64,000 nt of DNA from Leucobacter chromiireducens subsp. chromiireducens (GCF_016758255.1 NZ_QYAD01000002.1:62001-126000), one strand, 5' to 3'. Shown: positions 52,963-62,879, numbered from the stretch's first letter. Program-made: numbers and translations. Notes: generated from the letters alone by a model not told the origin.

Positions 52963-53986
52963 TGAACGTCTGCACGGCGTCAGCCTGCGTGGCGCGGATC
53001 TGCTCAAGTTCGGGGGTGAGGAACTCGATATCGGAGATTGCCGGTGCGCCCTCTGGGCTCGCGACGTCCTCGCGGATCGGAAGGTACGACTGAGAAGCCG
53101 CGATTTCCTGGCCCTCTGCACTGATGAGGAAGTCGACGAAGAGCTTCGCTGCCTCGGGCTGCTCGGTGTCCGCAAAGATTCCGACGGGCTGTGAGACGAA
53201 CGGCACGCCCTCACTCGGGTAGACCGCTGCGATGGGGGAACCGGCGGCTGCGAGATCCCGCACGAGCGAGTCCACGACGATCCCGACCGGGCTGCTGCCA
53301 TCGGCGACCGCCTGCGAGACGGGGCCGTTGCTCTCCGCGATCAAGGGCGTGTTCTTGGCGAGGCCCTCGAGCCAGCTCAGACCGAGAGCCGGGGTATCGA
53401 GCCACACCGCGGCGTTGTAGGCCGCGGCGCCCGAGACATCGGGGTTCGGCATCGCGATCTTGCCCGCGTACTGGGCATCGGTGAGATCGGCCCACGACTT
53501 GGGGGCGTCGGTAATCACGTTGGTATTCACGGCGATCACCGTCGGGATCAGGCGTGTGCCCACGTAGAAGTGCTCGGCGTCGATGAGGTCCTGGCGGATC
53601 TCCTTCGCCTCGGGCGACGCGTACTCGAGCAGCAGGTCGCGTTCGGCGTAGTCTTCGAAAGTGCCGGCATCGGCAGCGAGCAGCAGGTCCGCACCGATTT
53701 CGCCAGCCTTCTCCTCGGTTGCGATGCGCGCCGTGAGATCGCCCGTGCCCGCGCGGAACACGTCGACCGTGATCTCGGGGTGGTGCACGTTGAACGCGGC
53801 GATGACCGCGTCGATCTTCTCCTGGGGCTCCGACGTGTAGAGCGTAATGGTGGAAGACTCAGCTGCGGCGCCGGACTCTGCCGGGGCCTGGGAACCTGCG
53901 GCATCGGGTGCAGAGGAGCACCCGGTGAGGGCGAACGCCCCGAGGACGAATGCGGCGAGGACGCCGGTGGTGCGATTACGAGACAT
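52946..53986 (-). CDS. AfuA/FbpA-like solute-binding lipoprotein
   Basis: This 346-residue lipoprotein has lipobox ALTGC (C23) and the class II binding fold (TITLYTSEPQEKIDAVIAAF; NPDVSGAAAYNAAVWL; FLISAEGQEIAASQSYLPIR). Ferric-binding FbpA proteins ligate iron through an adjacent Tyr-Tyr pair. No Tyr-Tyr pair occurs anywhere in this protein, so a non-iron ligand such as a phosphate ester is more likely. It overlaps the metallophosphoesterase gene upstream by 11 bases and the permease gene downstream by 17. Confidence 0.88.
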   Translation of the reverse strand: MSRNRTTGVLAAFVLGAFALTGCSSAPDAAGSQAPAESGAAAESSTITLYTSEPQEKIDAVIAAFNVHHPEITVDVFRAGTGDLTARIATEEKAGEIGADLLLAADAGTFEDYAERDLLLEYASPEAKEIRQDLIDAEHFYVGTRLIPTVIAVNTNVITDAPKSWADLTDAQYAGKIAMPNPDVSGAAAYNAAVWLDTPALGLSWLEGLAKNTPLIAESNGPVSQAVADGSSPVGIVVDSLVRDLAAAGSPIAAVYPSEGVPFVSQPVGIFADTEQPEAAKLFVDFLISAEGQEIAASQSYLPIREDVASPEGAPAISDIEFLTPELEQIRATQADAVQTFNGLFQ

Positions 53987-54791
53987 GAGTCGCTTTCTGT
54001 GCGGGTCTGGAGATGGGTTGGGTGAACAGGGGATCGGGGGAGTGCAGCGCGATCGCCGAGGCGCTCACTCCGTCGCTCGTGATCTGCACGAGCGAAAACA
54101 TGGGGGAGTCGTGCCCGGCCACGGCATCGGGCCCCGCGTCCATGACCTGGTGATAGGCGAGCGAGGGGCCCACGAAGACGGGGATCCCCTGCACCGACGC
54201 CGACAGGCTGTGGTGGTAGTGCCCGGCGAGGATCGCCCGCACGTCGGAGCCGCGCAGCAGTTCGAGTAGGGCGTCTGCGTTCGCAAGTCCCTGCCTGCGC
54301 AGAGTCGGCAGCGGGGATGCGAGCGGTGCATGGTGCAGCGCGATCACGGTGCCGCGCTCGGCGGGCCGCGCCAGTTCTCCGGCGAGCCAGTCGAGCTGCG
54401 CGGAATCAAGTGCTCCCGTGTGTGAATCGAGCCGGATCACCCGGGTGCCGTCAATGTTGTGCGCGGCGAAGTGTCCCGTGGCGTGGTGATCGAGTGCGCG
54501 TGCCGCGACTGGGTCATCGTGGTTGCCGAGCACCGTGAGTACAGGGGAGCCGAGCCGCTCCTCGAGCCCCCGGCATGCCGCGGCCACTGCCGCGTAGGCG
54601 CCGGGATTGCCGCGCTCGATCAGATCGCCCGTGATGAGTACCAGTTCCGGGGTGACCCCCGCGGTCAACGCATAGTCGCCCACCCGCTCGATGCGGCCCG
54701 CGCCGTCCACCGAGCCGTAGAGCAGGCCGGTCTCCGTTGCGTGCACATCGCTGAGATGCAGCACCGTGAAGCGCCCTGTGTCGCGACTCAC
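53976..54791 (-). CDS. Calcineurin-like metallophosphoesterase
   Basis: This 271-residue phosphoesterase has the full dimetal set: D15 and H17 in LSDVH, D56 in ITGDLIERG, GNHD at 89-92, His in IALHHAPL, and GHYHH near 190. It resembles CpdA/GpdQ-type enzymes that act on cyclic nucleotides or glycerophosphodiesters. No signal peptide is seen, so it is cytosolic. It overlaps its neighbours on both sides, so it is translated with the importer. Confidence 0.9.
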   Translation of the reverse strand: MSRDTGRFTVLHLSDVHATETGLLYGSVDGAGRIERVGDYALTAGVTPELVLITGDLIERGNPGAYAAVAAACRGLEERLGSPVLTVLGNHDDPVAARALDHHATGHFAAHNIDGTRVIRLDSHTGALDSAQLDWLAGELARPAERGTVIALHHAPLASPLPTLRRQGLANADALLELLRGSDVRAILAGHYHHSLSASVQGIPVFVGPSLAYHQVMDAGPDAVAGHDSPMFSLVQITSDGVSASAIALHSPDPLFTQPISRPAQKATHVS

Positions 54792-55486
54792 GCGGTGGTC
54801 CCCGCTCCAAGCAGGCGGGCTGCACGCGCGCGAAGTGACCGGAACTGCTCATCCGTTGCTCCATGCGTCCTGAGATACGTCTCTGGCCCTCCGAATGTGT
54901 CGATCAGCTCGAGTGCACTTTCGAGCGCCTCGGCGGGACTGTCGAGGTGGAGCCGCTCGGCGGCGGCTCGCTCGGCGCCGCTCAGCGCGAGCGCATCAAG
55001 CTGCGCGGTTGCGATGCCCGACCGTGCCGGCCGCACTGTGCGGCCCGAGTGTGCGTAGTCGGCCACGATCGCCTCGCGATCATCGCCGGCCACCAGGCGC
55101 GCAAGCGCTACGACGAGCCCCGTGCGGTCTTTCCCCGCGGTGCAGTGCACCGCGACGACTCCGGGGTGTTCCGCGATTGCCCCGACTGCGGCCGCGATCC
55201 GGGATCCGCGATCTCGGACGAGGCCCGTGTACACACCCTCGAGCGAGCCCGCGGCAGGCGGGGCCTCGCCGTACAGGGGTGTGGAGCGGACCGGAAGCCC
55301 GTGAGTGCGCGGACCGTGCTCCTCGGGCTCACGGAGGTCGATCACGAGGTCAACCCCGAGCGTGCGGAGGGTGCGCTCGCCGCCGGCGCTGAGCCCGTCG
55401 AGCGACGCGGTGCGCACGAGCCATGGAGTCTTCTCCGAGCCCACGCTCCGTGCGTTGTAGCTGCCCTCGAGTGGAATGACGTGCAC
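54788..55486 (-). CDS. Tyrosine-phosphatase-like CX5R phosphatase
   Basis: This 232-residue phosphatase carries the P-loop HCTAGKDRTG with nucleophile C115 and R121. It also has the N-terminal block YNARSVGSEK and IDLREPEEHG typical of the bacterial PtpB-like family, which acts on phosphotyrosine, phosphoinositides or sugar phosphates. It is the first gene of the importer operon, 199 bases downstream of the RpiR gene, and overlaps the metallophosphoesterase start by ATGA. Confidence 0.88.
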   Translation of the reverse strand: MHVIPLEGSYNARSVGSEKTPWLVRTASLDGLSAGGERTLRTLGVDLVIDLREPEEHGPRTHGLPVRSTPLYGEAPPAAGSLEGVYTGLVRDRGSRIAAAVGAIAEHPGVVAVHCTAGKDRTGLVVALARLVAGDDREAIVADYAHSGRTVRPARSGIATAQLDALALSGAERAAAERLHLDSPAEALESALELIDTFGGPETYLRTHGATDEQFRSLRARAARLLGAGTTA

Positions 55487-55527
55487 TGCTCAGAACTCCT
55501 ACCGGTTGCTGCTCGTTACATCGAGCG

Positions 55528-55542
55528 TGAAATTTGATTACA
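55528..55542. promoter_or_regulatory. Possible RpiR operator upstream of the phosphatase-importer operon
   Basis: TGAAAT, 3 bases, ATTACA is a palindrome with one mismatch, close to the TGAAA/TTTCA form common for MurR/RpiR sites. It lies 42-56 bases before the first operon gene, in the only AT-rich part of the 199-base gap. Confidence 0.4.
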
Positions 55543-55685
55543 TGAGCAGCTTCCCGGGCCGAGGTGTCGCCTCGGTGAACTCCGTGAGGCGGCCGCGTGG
55601 ACGTTCGCGGAAGGGCGCGCAACGCGGGCGGAGAACGGGCACGACGGAGGCTTCGTGCTCGCGTCGTCGAGCTGTGTGATGCCGC

Positions 55686-56540
55686 CTAAGCGCGGGGCTC
55701 TGCGAGAGCGTCTGCGACGACCTCGCGCATGTCGAGCGTGTCGCTTGGTGTGACGAGCGCGGATACTTCGGCGATGAGTGCTTGCAGGAGGACCGAGTGT
55801 CCGAGCCGGCTGAAGAACGGGTCGACCGTGTGCTGCGCACCGATCATCCCGGTCGAGAGCGTCACGTCAGCCAGATCACCGAGCGGCGAGCGGGCGTAGC
55901 TACTGAGCGCGATGATTCGCGCCCCACGTTTGCGGGCGGCGCGCACCGTCGCGAGGGTGTGAGCGTTCGCGCCCGAGTGGCTGAGGGCAAGGCAAACGTC
56001 GTGAGGACCGGTGCTATGCGCGGCGAACTGTTGCGCGAGAATGTCGAGCGGCGCTTCGACGGGACGACCGATGGTAGCGAAGCGCATGGCCGCATCCTGC
56101 AGAGGAGGAGCGGAGAAGCCGTTCGCCGAGCAGACCACGCGGGAAGCGCCGACGAGGATCGTCGCGGCCTCGGAGAGCGCAACGCGATCGATGGCCTGCT
56201 GCCCCACAAGCAGCGCCGTGCGCGCGTGCGCGAACACCGCGTCAACGGCGTCACCCGTCACTGGAATTTCCACGGGCGTCGCGGCATTCTCACGTGCGAG
56301 TTCAAGCCGGAGGTGCTGGAATCCGCGGAATCCGAGTCTCTGGCATGCACGGATGACCGTGGCGGTCGATGTTCCGGCTGCGGAGGCGAGCTCCTGCGTC
56401 GACCACTGCGGGATCTCACCCGGCCGGTCGAGAATCACCCGGGCCACCGCCCCCTCACTCTGGCCGAGGCCACCGGCAACAGCGCGGATCAGCGCGAGGG
56501 CCGAACCGTCAGGGTGCGCGTGGGTGAGGGGGGCTGGCAT
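55686..56540 (-). CDS. MurR/RpiR-family regulator with SIS domain
   Basis: This 284-residue regulator has an N-terminal HTH_6 domain (WSTQELASAAGTSTATVIRA) and a C-terminal SIS domain (about 115-260; LALSHSGANAHTLATVRAARKRGARIIALS). SIS domains bind phosphorylated sugars, so RpiR proteins usually sense a sugar phosphate. It lies upstream of and in the same direction as the phosphatase/ABC importer operon. It is the likely regulator of that operon. Confidence 0.9.
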   Translation of the reverse strand: MPAPLTHAHPDGSALALIRAVAGGLGQSEGAVARVILDRPGEIPQWSTQELASAAGTSTATVIRACQRLGFRGFQHLRLELARENAATPVEIPVTGDAVDAVFAHARTALLVGQQAIDRVALSEAATILVGASRVVCSANGFSAPPLQDAAMRFATIGRPVEAPLDILAQQFAAHSTGPHDVCLALSHSGANAHTLATVRAARKRGARIIALSSYARSPLGDLADVTLSTGMIGAQHTVDPFFSRLGHSVLLQALIAEVSALVTPSDTLDMREVVADALAEPRA

Positions 56541-56760
56541 GCGTTCACCGTAGGGCGCCCGGGTGAACGAGAAGTGGCGGGGAGCTTGCGGACAGGCGGC
56601 GGGGTGGCGGCGCGGGTTCCCCGCTCAACTGGCGGGCACCGGATCGCGGATCCCGGCCTTGCACGCCTCTGGCGAACAACCGCCCATAGAGCCGTCAGCT
56701 CGCATACCCTGGGTACATCGACGAACTCGCGCCCCGGCGGGTTTGTCTGGGAGGTTATAG

Positions 56761-59289
<2,529 letters not shown>

Positions 59290-59324
59290 CCTCCGCTGCG
59301 CAGGCTCCGCCTCGCGCTCGCCCT

Positions 59325-59352
59325 CGGGCCCGCTGCTTCGGCAGCGGGCCCG
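59325..59352 (+). terminator. Rho-independent terminator after clpC
   Basis: Arms CGGGCCCGCTGC and GCAGCGGGCCCG enclose a TTCG loop, followed by TTTGCGTTT. The T-rich tail on the plus strand makes this the most classical terminator in the window. It lies 35 bases past the clpC stop. Confidence 0.9.
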
Positions 59353-59413
59353 TTTGCGTTTCTGGCCCCAGCGGTGTGCCGAGCGCCGGGGCCCGCCCGA
59401 GTAGACTCGGGTC

Positions 59414-59932
59414 ATGAGTGTGGCATCTGAGATTCGCATCCGCAACGCGCGCACGGGAGACGTGCTCCGCATGGTCGAGTTGATGGAACCCCTCGTCGCG
59501 CGAAGGATCCTGCTCGGCAAGGATCTGGTCGACTTGTACGCCGCGGTGCCCGAGTTCATCGTTGCCGAGGACGAGCACGGCACCCTCGTCGGGTACGGTG
59601 CGGTGCACGTAATGTGGGAGCAGCTGGGCGAGGTACGCACGCTCGGCGTCTCGGAGGAGTGGCTCGGGCACGGCGTCGGGCACCGGCTGATCACCGCGCT
59701 CGAGGAGCGCGCGCGTCAGCTCGGCCTCACGCAGCTGTTCTGCCTCACCTTTGAGACCGACTTCTTCGGCCGCCACGGCTTCGAGGAGATGGGTGAGAAC
59801 ACCGCGCTGGTCGCAGCGGATGTGTACGCCGAGCTGTTGCGCTCGAACGATGAGGGCGTCGCCGAGTTCCTGGATCTTGCCCGTGTGAAGCCCAACACCC
59901 TGGGCAACACGCGCATGTTGAAGCGTCTGTAG
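59414..59932 (+). CDS. argA: GNAT acetyltransferase, likely N-acetylglutamate synthase
   Basis: This 172-residue GNAT protein has the acetyl-CoA motif region EVRTLGVSEEWLGHGVGHRLI and a C-terminal LFCLTFETDFFGRHGFEEM. Length and sequence fit the short actinobacterial amino-acid acetyltransferase (like mycobacterial Rv2747) that makes N-acetylglutamate for arginine synthesis. The symbol is tentative. ATG 59414 gives the expected N-terminus. Confidence 0.75.
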   Translation: MSVASEIRIRNARTGDVLRMVELMEPLVARRILLGKDLVDLYAAVPEFIVAEDEHGTLVGYGAVHVMWEQLGEVRTLGVSEEWLGHGVGHRLITALEERARQLGLTQLFCLTFETDFFGRHGFEEMGENTALVAADVYAELLRSNDEGVAEFLDLARVKPNTLGNTRMLKRL

Positions 59933-59958
59933 ACCGCTTTCCGGGCTACGCTGGCGCC

Positions 59959-60591
59959 ATGTCCACCCTCCGCGATCCCGTTGGGCCGAAGGACCGCAAG
60001 GTCTACATTCGGCGGCGGCTGCTCGTGCTCGCCGGCCTCCTCGCCGTGATCGCGGTGATCGTGCTTGTGATCGTGAAACCGGGCGGGGGAGACGGGCCCA
60101 AGAACGCGGAACAGGTCGAGGTGCCCGAGGGGCTCGACACGACCGCGAGCGACAAGGATTCGGGCTCGGCGGACGCCAAGGACGAACCGGCGGCATGCCG
60201 GGCCGGGCAGTTGCGCATCACCCCAGTGACGGACCGCGGCGACTACCCGGCGGGGGAGCTCCCTGCGCTCTCGCTGTCGGCAGAGAACACCGGCGAGGAG
60301 GCCTGCACGGCCGATCTCGGTACGGCTGGCATGGAGTTTGCCATCTCGAGCGGTGACGATGAGGTGTGGCGCTCAAAGGACTGCCAGACCGGCGCCGAGT
60401 CGCTCGCGGTGATCCTTGAGCCGGGCAAGCCGCTCGAGAGCGAACCGATCACGTGGGACCGCACTCGTTCGAGTACGGAGACCTGCGACATCACGCGTGA
60501 CCCGGTGGGCGCAGACGGCGCCTCCTACCACCTGAAGGTCACCGCGGCCGGCGTGCAGGGCACGGGAACGGCCCAGTTCCTGCTCTATTAG
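59959..60591 (+). CDS. Membrane-anchored extracytoplasmic protein (DUF4232-like fold)
   Basis: This 210-residue protein has a basic N-terminus, one membrane helix at about 20-40 (LLVLAGLLAVIAVIVLVIV) and a Ser/Asp-rich spacer. A beta-rich outer domain with four cysteines follows (CRAG, EEACTA, KDCQTG, ETCDIT). This is like DUF4232-type domains of actinobacteria, though the match is tentative. Its role is unknown. It starts 26 bases after argA and may be cotranscribed. Confidence 0.75.
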   Translation: MSTLRDPVGPKDRKVYIRRRLLVLAGLLAVIAVIVLVIVKPGGGDGPKNAEQVEVPEGLDTTASDKDSGSADAKDEPAACRAGQLRITPVTDRGDYPAGELPALSLSAENTGEEACTADLGTAGMEFAISSGDDEVWRSKDCQTGAESLAVILEPGKPLESEPITWDRTRSSTETCDITRDPVGADGASYHLKVTAAGVQGTGTAQFLLY

Positions 60592-60608
60592 CAGGACCGT
60601 TGCCTCGC

Positions 60609-60938
60609 TTAGGAAGTCAGTGCCTGAGTCCGCACAGAGTCCGCAGCAGCTTTGGGGCGAGTAACAACAACCGCGCTCACAGCAGCTCGAGAGGACTCGT
60701 CTGAGTCCGGCGAGAGGTGCCCGTACGTGTCGAGCGTCGTTGTCGCTGAAGCATGGCGCAACCTCGCCTGCAACACCTTCATATCGAGCCATGATGCGAT
60801 CAGCATTTGAGCGAAATTGTGGCGAAGATCGTAAATCCTGAACCGGTCCGGGAGACCGGCAACCTTCGCGCGTGCTTCCATCCATGGGGTGTGAAGCACG
60901 TGGAGGTGACATTCAGGCCCGAATGCCCTCCTTCGAGA
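60609..60938 (-). pseudogene. C-terminal remnant of a tyrosine recombinase / phage integrase
   Basis: About 110 codons remain of the catalytic domain. YDLRHNFAQMLIASWLDMK carries the Arg and His box, RLRHASATTTLDTYGHL carries the later His and the Tyr nucleophile, and PDSDE closes the protein. The frame is stopped by TGA at 60939-60941. The arm-binding and first catalytic Arg parts are absent, so the gene is broken. No tRNA or attachment repeat is visible. It marks the left edge of a lower-GC stretch. Confidence 0.82.
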
Positions 60939-61081
60939 TCAGACGCTCACTCGTAGTTGCAGAATTCGTTCCCTGCGGTGTCCTTTGAGACGCCGCAAGG
61001 GGGTGTTCGTGTCTACGGGGGGGCTTACCCTCGGATGTCCGTGTTGTTAGGTTGGTTGGGAAGATCACGGAGGAGGGGACC

Positions 61082-61600
61082 ATGCGTAGTAGGCCCACTG
61101 CGGTGCGCCAGTTCGGAATTGGATTTCTACTTCTTGCTGTCGTTGCAGGTATCGCGCTTGCGGGGTCTTTGGCAACGATCCCGAATGCGGATGGGTGGTA
61201 TGCCTCGGTGCGAAAGGCTCCTTGGAGTCCGCCTAACTGGGCGTTTGGTCCGGCTTGGTCAGTCCTGTACGTGTTGATCGCATTGGGTGGATGGCTGCTC
61301 TGGCGAAAAGGTTGGACCCCGGGCGAGAACAATGCCGCACGACCGTCTCTCAGCCTCTACGCTGTGCAGCTCGGCCTCAACGCACTGTGGACGCCAGTCT
61401 TTTTCGCTGGCTATCCACTAGTGGGAAAGAGCGCGTGGTGGGGTGCAATGGTCATAATGATCATGCTGATTGTGTCAGTCGTTGGGCTGATCGTGTCTGG
61501 GGCCCGCTGGTCGAAGTGGGCCGCATGGCTCTTCGTCCCCTATCTGCTGTGGCTTCTCTTCGCCTCGACGCTCAACGCGGCCGTCATCGTGCTCAACTAG
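61082..61600 (+). CDS. tspO: TspO/MBR tryptophan-rich membrane protein
   Basis: This 172-residue five-helix protein has the family motifs WYASVRKAPWSPPNWAFGPAW and LQLGLNALWTPVFF-type helix 4 (here VQLGLNALWTPVFF). TspO proteins bind porphyrins and are linked to oxidative and light stress. ATG 61082 has GGAGGGGA upstream. The base composition is clearly lower in GC than the housekeeping genes. The gene stands beside an integrase remnant, so it may be part of an acquired patch. Confidence 0.92.
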   Translation: MRSRPTAVRQFGIGFLLLAVVAGIALAGSLATIPNADGWYASVRKAPWSPPNWAFGPAWSVLYVLIALGGWLLWRKGWTPGENNAARPSLSLYAVQLGLNALWTPVFFAGYPLVGKSAWWGAMVIMIMLIVSVVGLIVSGARWSKWAAWLFVPYLLWLLFASTLNAAVIVLN

Positions 61601-61688
61601 CTGCTTCGGGCATTTGATTCCCGACCTGAAAATGCTCTCGGGATTCTGGCCTATCGTTTGTGTTTCAACTTCCAAGCAAGGAGGAAAC

Positions 61689-61865
61689 ATGAGTGAATCC
61701 AAGGACCGCGATACTCCCTCTGAGGAATACCAGGATGAACCTGTCATGGACGGCGCGACCGACGAGATGGATAGTTCAGCAGACCCGCGTAAAGGGCAGT
61801 CCGACCCAGCTTTGATTCGTCACCCTAAGAAGGCTGACAAAAACACGGCTCCCTATAACCTCTAA
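61689..61865 (+). CDS. Small acidic hydrophilic protein (58 residues)
   Basis: ATG 61689 follows a strong ribosome site AAGGAGGAA, much better than the earlier in-frame start at 61614. The 58-residue product is rich in Asp, Glu, Ser and Lys, has no hydrophobic core and is probably disordered. A distinctive C-terminal block is RHPKKADKNTAPYNL. I do not recognise the family. The strong ribosome site and the stress genes nearby suggest a small stress protein. Confidence 0.65.
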   Translation: MSESKDRDTPSEEYQDEPVMDGATDEMDSSADPRKGQSDPALIRHPKKADKNTAPYNL

Positions 61866-61905
61866 GCCCCGCAGCGGGTGAGCGCTTGCTAGGCCCCCTT
61901 GATGA

Positions 61906-61972
61906 GGTCAGCTCCTGTAGTACCTTCGACACCTGACAAGGTTGGGTTGCCCAGTTACTACTGGAGCTGACC
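61906..61972. repeat. 67-base inverted repeat with 17-base arms
   Basis: Left arm 61906-61922 and right arm 61956-61972 (GGTCAGCTCC ... GGAGCTGACC ends) match with one mismatch. The 33-base interior holds only a 4-base stem. It fills the gap between two convergent small genes, ending 3 bases from the stop of the next. It could be a bidirectional terminator, but there is no T-run. It could equally be a small non-autonomous element or fused transposon ends. Confidence 0.75.
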
Positions 61973-61974
61973 GA

Positions 61975-62193
61975 TTAGTCTCCGTCGTAGTTTTCTTCAC
62001 GGTGGCGTCGTCTCGGATTCGTGGTGGCCTTCAAGAATAGGCGGACGAGCGACTGCTTCTTCTCGAAGTAGGCATGGCGCTCGATCTCGCCGGCGGCGTA
62101 CTGCTCTTCGAGCTCACGCAGCGTGTCCTCCGCCGCGCTCGCGTCGAATCGCGAGTGCTGCTCGCCGAACTCCTCACTCGATCGGATCTGCAT
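61975..62193 (-). CDS. Small SHOCT-like protein (72 residues)
   Basis: The 72-residue product contains a SHOCT-like helix pair: LRELEEQYAAGEIERHAYFEKK followed by SLVRLFL. SHOCT domains are short oligomerisation modules common at protein ends; here it stands almost alone with a basic tail (RRRHREE). A GAGAGG site precedes ATG 62193. It is convergent with the small acidic protein and downstream of hsp20 on the same strand. Its function is unknown. Confidence 0.65.
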   Translation of the reverse strand: MQIRSSEEFGEQHSRFDASAAEDTLRELEEQYAAGEIERHAYFEKKQSLVRLFLKATTNPRRRHREENYDGD

Positions 62194-62237
62194 TCCAGCG
62201 CCTCTCGTTTGTGCCTTCTGGCGGGTGGGGAAGCAGC

Positions 62238-62271
62238 GGGCCCCTCTCCCAATCCTCGAGGAGAGGGGCCC
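62238..62271. terminator. Hairpin between hsp20 and the SHOCT gene
   Basis: Arms GGGCCCCTCTCC and GGAGAGGGGCCC (12 bases, perfect) have a 10-base loop. It lies 45 bases upstream of the SHOCT gene start and 89 bases past the hsp20 stop. It is a likely hsp20 terminator. Confidence 0.65.
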
Positions 62272-62304
62272 TCTACGTTTGAACCAGTGTCACAAGGAGC
62301 ACCA

Positions 62305-62351
62305 CCTGGGCAGGTAGTAACTTTCACCCACGAGCAACCTACCCGCCCAGG
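62305..62351. terminator. Second hairpin downstream of hsp20
   Basis: Arms CCTGGGCAGGTAG and CTACCCGCCCAGG pair with one mismatch around a 21-base loop, beginning 9 bases past the hsp20 stop. With the hairpin at 62238 it makes a tandem terminator pair. Confidence 0.6.
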
Positions 62352-62359
62352 CGGAGTAT

Positions 62360-62794
62360 TTACGCGGTGATCGACTTCCCTGTCGGGTGGCTGTCAAGCG
62401 ACAGGTCAACTTCAATCTTGCGTGGCTTCGCCTTTGCATTCAGCGGGAGAATGACGCTCAGCACACCATCCTTATAGGTTGCGCTGATCGCCTCGGTATC
62501 GATCCCCTCACCAATGCTGAACTGGCGCAGGTAAGCGCCCTCACCCCGCTCCTGGTTGATCCACTTCATTCCTTCGGACTTTCCGGTGGAACGATAGGCG
62601 CGGATCGTGAGGAGCTGGCCATCGAGATCGATATCCAAGCTGCCGGGGTCAATGCCGGGAAGATCGGCTGTGACCACGTACCGGTCCTGGTCTCGGCTCA
62701 GGTCCACTGGCATTGGGCGTGGGCCGCTTCGGGCCTGACGCATACCTGCCGTGACTCGCTCGAGATCAGTGAAAGGGTCAAATGTCAGTGTCAT
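62360..62794 (-). CDS. hsp20: Hsp20 small heat-shock protein (alpha-crystallin domain)
   Basis: This 144-residue ATP-independent chaperone holds unfolding proteins. The alpha-crystallin domain spans about 25-135, with QDRYVVTADLPGIDPGSLDI at its start and the conserved DGVLSVILPL near its end. ATG 62794 has GGAAGGAG upstream. The leader contains a small stem, and a CIRCE element lies 59 bases upstream, so HrcA repression is expected. Confidence 0.92.
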   Translation of the reverse strand: MTLTFDPFTDLERVTAGMRQARSGPRPMPVDLSRDQDRYVVTADLPGIDPGSLDIDLDGQLLTIRAYRSTGKSEGMKWINQERGEGAYLRQFSIGEGIDTEAISATYKDGVLSVILPLNAKAKPRKIEVDLSLDSHPTGKSITA

Positions 62795-62820
62795 TGAAAT
62801 CAGTCTCCTTCCAATAGCTG

Positions 62821-62841
62821 CCTGAGGTTGAGTTCCTCAGG
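62821..62841 (-). promoter_or_regulatory. Stem in the hsp20 mRNA leader
   Basis: Arms CCTGAGG and CCTCAGG flank a 7-base loop, between the CIRCE element and the ribosome site of hsp20. It could stabilise the mRNA or act as a temperature-sensitive stem, though it does not cover the ribosome site. Confidence 0.4.
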
Positions 62842-62852
62842 TGGCAGATAAA

Positions 62853-62879
62853 TTAGCACTCTCGCATCGAGAGTGCCAA
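62853..62879. promoter_or_regulatory. CIRCE element (HrcA operator)
   Basis: TTAGCACTC, 9 bases, GAGTGCCAA matches the CIRCE consensus (TTAGCACTC-N9-GAGTGCTAA) at 17 of 18 positions. On the minus strand TTGGCA and TAATTT could serve as -35 and -10 boxes overlapping it. HrcA would repress hsp20 here and release it on heat stress. Confidence 0.92.

Noticed and set aside
51268-53986. Ferric iron importer call for the lipoprotein-permease-ATPase set
   Set aside because: The binding protein lacks the Tyr-Tyr iron ligands, no iron box is seen, and the operon holds three phosphatases and an RpiR regulator.
60592-61081. tRNA attachment site next to the integrase remnant
   Set aside because: No cloverleaf or TPsiC-like sequence could be found near the remnant.
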